Notes under the pieces: generated by a model
What the model was told of the DNA's origin: nothing
The model's database searches: none
What the model saw: only the letters and a program-made list of their open reading frames with translations
DNA from: RGIG3009 sp045590855
GTDB lineage: Bacteria; Bacillota; Clostridia; Oscillospirales; Acutalibacteraceae
Assembly: GCA_045590855.1 (NCBI GenBank)
Contig: JAZNRV010000047.1
Span: 1 to 14,991, forward strand
DNA length: 14,991 nt
Reading direction: 5' to 3'
Made by a program: the position numbers and the translations under genes
Shown here: positions 14,416 to 14,991 of the stretch, in pieces
Layout: every line of letters starts with the position of its first letter
How positions within the stretch are numbered: the first letter of the stretch is position 1

Positions 14416-14442
14416 CTTCTAACGAAAATTGTCGTTTCTTTT
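14401..14442 (-). terminator. Terminator of the tRNA operon
   Basis: A perfect 15-bp stem (14401–14415 with 14428–14442) around a 12-base loop, with T4 closing the 3' arm on the minus strand. It directly abuts the CCA end of tRNA-Gln. The arms are symmetrical enough to act on either strand. Confidence 0.88.
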
Positions 14443-14516
14443 TGGCTGGGCTGGAAGGAGTTGAACCTTCACGGCGTGAGTCAAAGTCACGTGTCCTACC
14501 GCTAGACTACAGCCCA
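14443..14516 (-). tRNA. tRNA-Gln (anticodon TTG)
   Basis: 74 bases with encoded CCA. The anticodon loop CTTTGAC between CGTGA and TCACG gives anticodon TTG. The acceptor stem TGGGCTG pairs with CAGCCCA. The T loop reads TTCAACT instead of the common TTCGANT, which is tolerated. Last gene of the four-tRNA operon. Confidence 0.95.
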
Positions 14517-14552
14517 ATATATGTGAAGCCAAATGAATCGGCTTGCTTACTA

Positions 14553-14630
14553 TGGGGTGGAAGATGGGACTCGAACCCACGGTCTCCAGTGCCACAAACT
14601 GGCGCGTTAACCAACTACGCTACATCCACC
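14553..14630 (-). tRNA. tRNA-His (anticodon GTG)
   Basis: 78 bases including the histidine-specific extra 5' G (position -1, opposite C73) and encoded CCA. The anticodon loop TTGTGGC between CCAGT and ACTGG gives GTG. The acceptor stem has one T–T mismatch at its sixth pair, but the cloverleaf is otherwise sound. Confidence 0.95.
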
Positions 14631-14635
14631 ATATT

Positions 14636-14712
14636 TGGCGCGCCTGAAGGGACTCGAACCCCTGGCCCTCTGCTTAGAAGGCAGATGCTCTATCCGGCTG
14701 AGCTACAGGCGC
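14636..14712 (-). tRNA. tRNA-Arg (anticodon TCT)
   Basis: 77 bases with encoded CCA. The acceptor stem GCGCCTG pairs fully with CAGGCGC. The anticodon loop CTTCTAA between TCTGC and GCAGA gives TCT, reading AGA/AGG. The T loop is TTCGAGT. Five bases separate it from tRNA-His. Confidence 0.96.
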
Positions 14713-14743
14713 CTATATACTCCGCCGAAAGCGGGTGGTTCCG

Positions 14744-14817
14744 TGGAGCGGGTGATGGGAATCGAACCCACACAACCAGCTTGGAAGGCTGGGGTTCTAC
14801 CACTGAACTACACCCGC
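14744..14817 (-). tRNA. tRNA-Gly (anticodon TCC)
   Basis: 74 bases with encoded CCA. The acceptor stem GCGGGTG pairs fully with CACCCGC. The anticodon loop CTTCCAA between CCAGC and GCTGG gives TCC, reading GGA/GGG. First gene of the operon, about 27 bases after the promoter -10. Confidence 0.96.
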
Positions 14818-14843
14818 AGATGTGCTGTCTGACAGCGTGGTTT

Positions 14844-14872
14844 ATCATACCACACCCATCCGCCAATGTCAA
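14844..14872 (-). promoter_or_regulatory. Near-consensus promoter of the tRNA operon
   Basis: Minus strand: perfect TTGACA (14867–14872), 17-base spacer, TATGAT (14844–14849) with an extended TG. This is the strongest promoter in the window, as expected for stable RNA. The 13-base palindrome GCTGTCTGACAGC (14824–14836) sits right at or after the predicted start. Confidence 0.9.
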
Positions 14873-14929
14873 GTATAATTTTTCCGTTTTTTCATTTTCT
14901 TTTCCGTTGACTTTATTATCAAAAATAGG

Positions 14930-14958
14930 TTGTTTTTTATATTTTCCTATGTTATAAT
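14930..14958 (+). promoter_or_regulatory. Plus-strand promoter pointing out of the window
   Basis: TTGTTT (14930–14935), 17-base spacer, consensus TATAAT (14953–14958) with an extended TG. It is divergent from the tRNA operon promoter, and its gene lies beyond the right edge. Confidence 0.65.
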
Positions 14959-14991
14959 GACTCGTAATTTTGCATTTTGTTCACATATACC

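Noticed and set aside
14443..14516. Integrative-element attachment site at the tRNA-Gln 3' end
   Set aside because: I found no second copy of the tRNA 3' sequence and no integrase in the window.
14442..14957. Open plus-strand frame of 171 codons over the right end
   Set aside because: It runs antisense across all four tRNA genes and ends in promoter DNA. It contains fragments typical of translated tRNA complements and has no ribosome binding site.

Overview
The window looks like chromosome of an uncultured member of class Clostridia, most likely a gut Oscillospirales/Ruminococcaceae-type bacterium. This rests on the IspH–ribosomal-S1 fusion, the order cmk–plsC–ispH/S1, the standalone LUD protein, a DUF5685/J-domain gene pair, AGGAGG-type ribosome binding sites, GTG and TTG starts, and sigma-A-like promoters. 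I assign no genus.

Layout. Positions 1–10,300 are almost wholly minus-strand. Read in transcription order they hold: (a) a three-gene unit, DUF5685 protein – J-domain protein with a cysteine-rich tail – small membrane protein (10283→8250), closed by a hairpin terminator; (b) a new unit starting from a promoter buried in that terminator: RpiR-type regulator – HI0933-family flavoprotein – cytidylate kinase – PlsC acyltransferase – IspH/S1 fusion (8172→2707), closed by a strong hairpin; (c) rpiB and a LUD-domain gene (2628→1523), with no promoter of their own that I can find; (d) murA (1376→87) with its own promoter and terminator. Most genes in (a) and (b) overlap or lie within 20 bases of each other. 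Unit (b) combines nucleotide, phospholipid, isoprenoid and translation functions.

Positions 10,400–13,340 hold a plus-strand 70-residue membrane protein (DUF378) behind a leader with three predicted hairpins. It converges on acetate kinase (ackA, minus) through a shared terminator. ackA is divergent from tmcAL (tRNA-Met cytidine acetate ligase, plus), and the two promoters are interlocked. Both enzymes activate acetate with ATP.

Positions 13,340–14,440 are an AT-rich accessory patch on the minus strand. It holds a four-helix-bundle (S23/IVP-type) gene broken by a one-base frameshift, translationally coupled to an unrecognised 170-residue protein. A pyrimidine/purine tract and a partly duplicated terminator arm follow. 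Positions 14,443–14,817 encode a minus-strand tRNA operon, transcribed Gly(TCC)–Arg(TCT)–His(GTG)–Gln(TTG), from a near-consensus promoter. A divergent plus-strand promoter at the right edge points out of the window.

I see no phage, insertion sequence, CRISPR array or recognisable defence system. The parts most likely to be undescribed are the DUF5685/J-domain/membrane unit, the DUF378 leader RNA, and the internal ribosome binding site that could release free S1 from the IspH/S1 gene.
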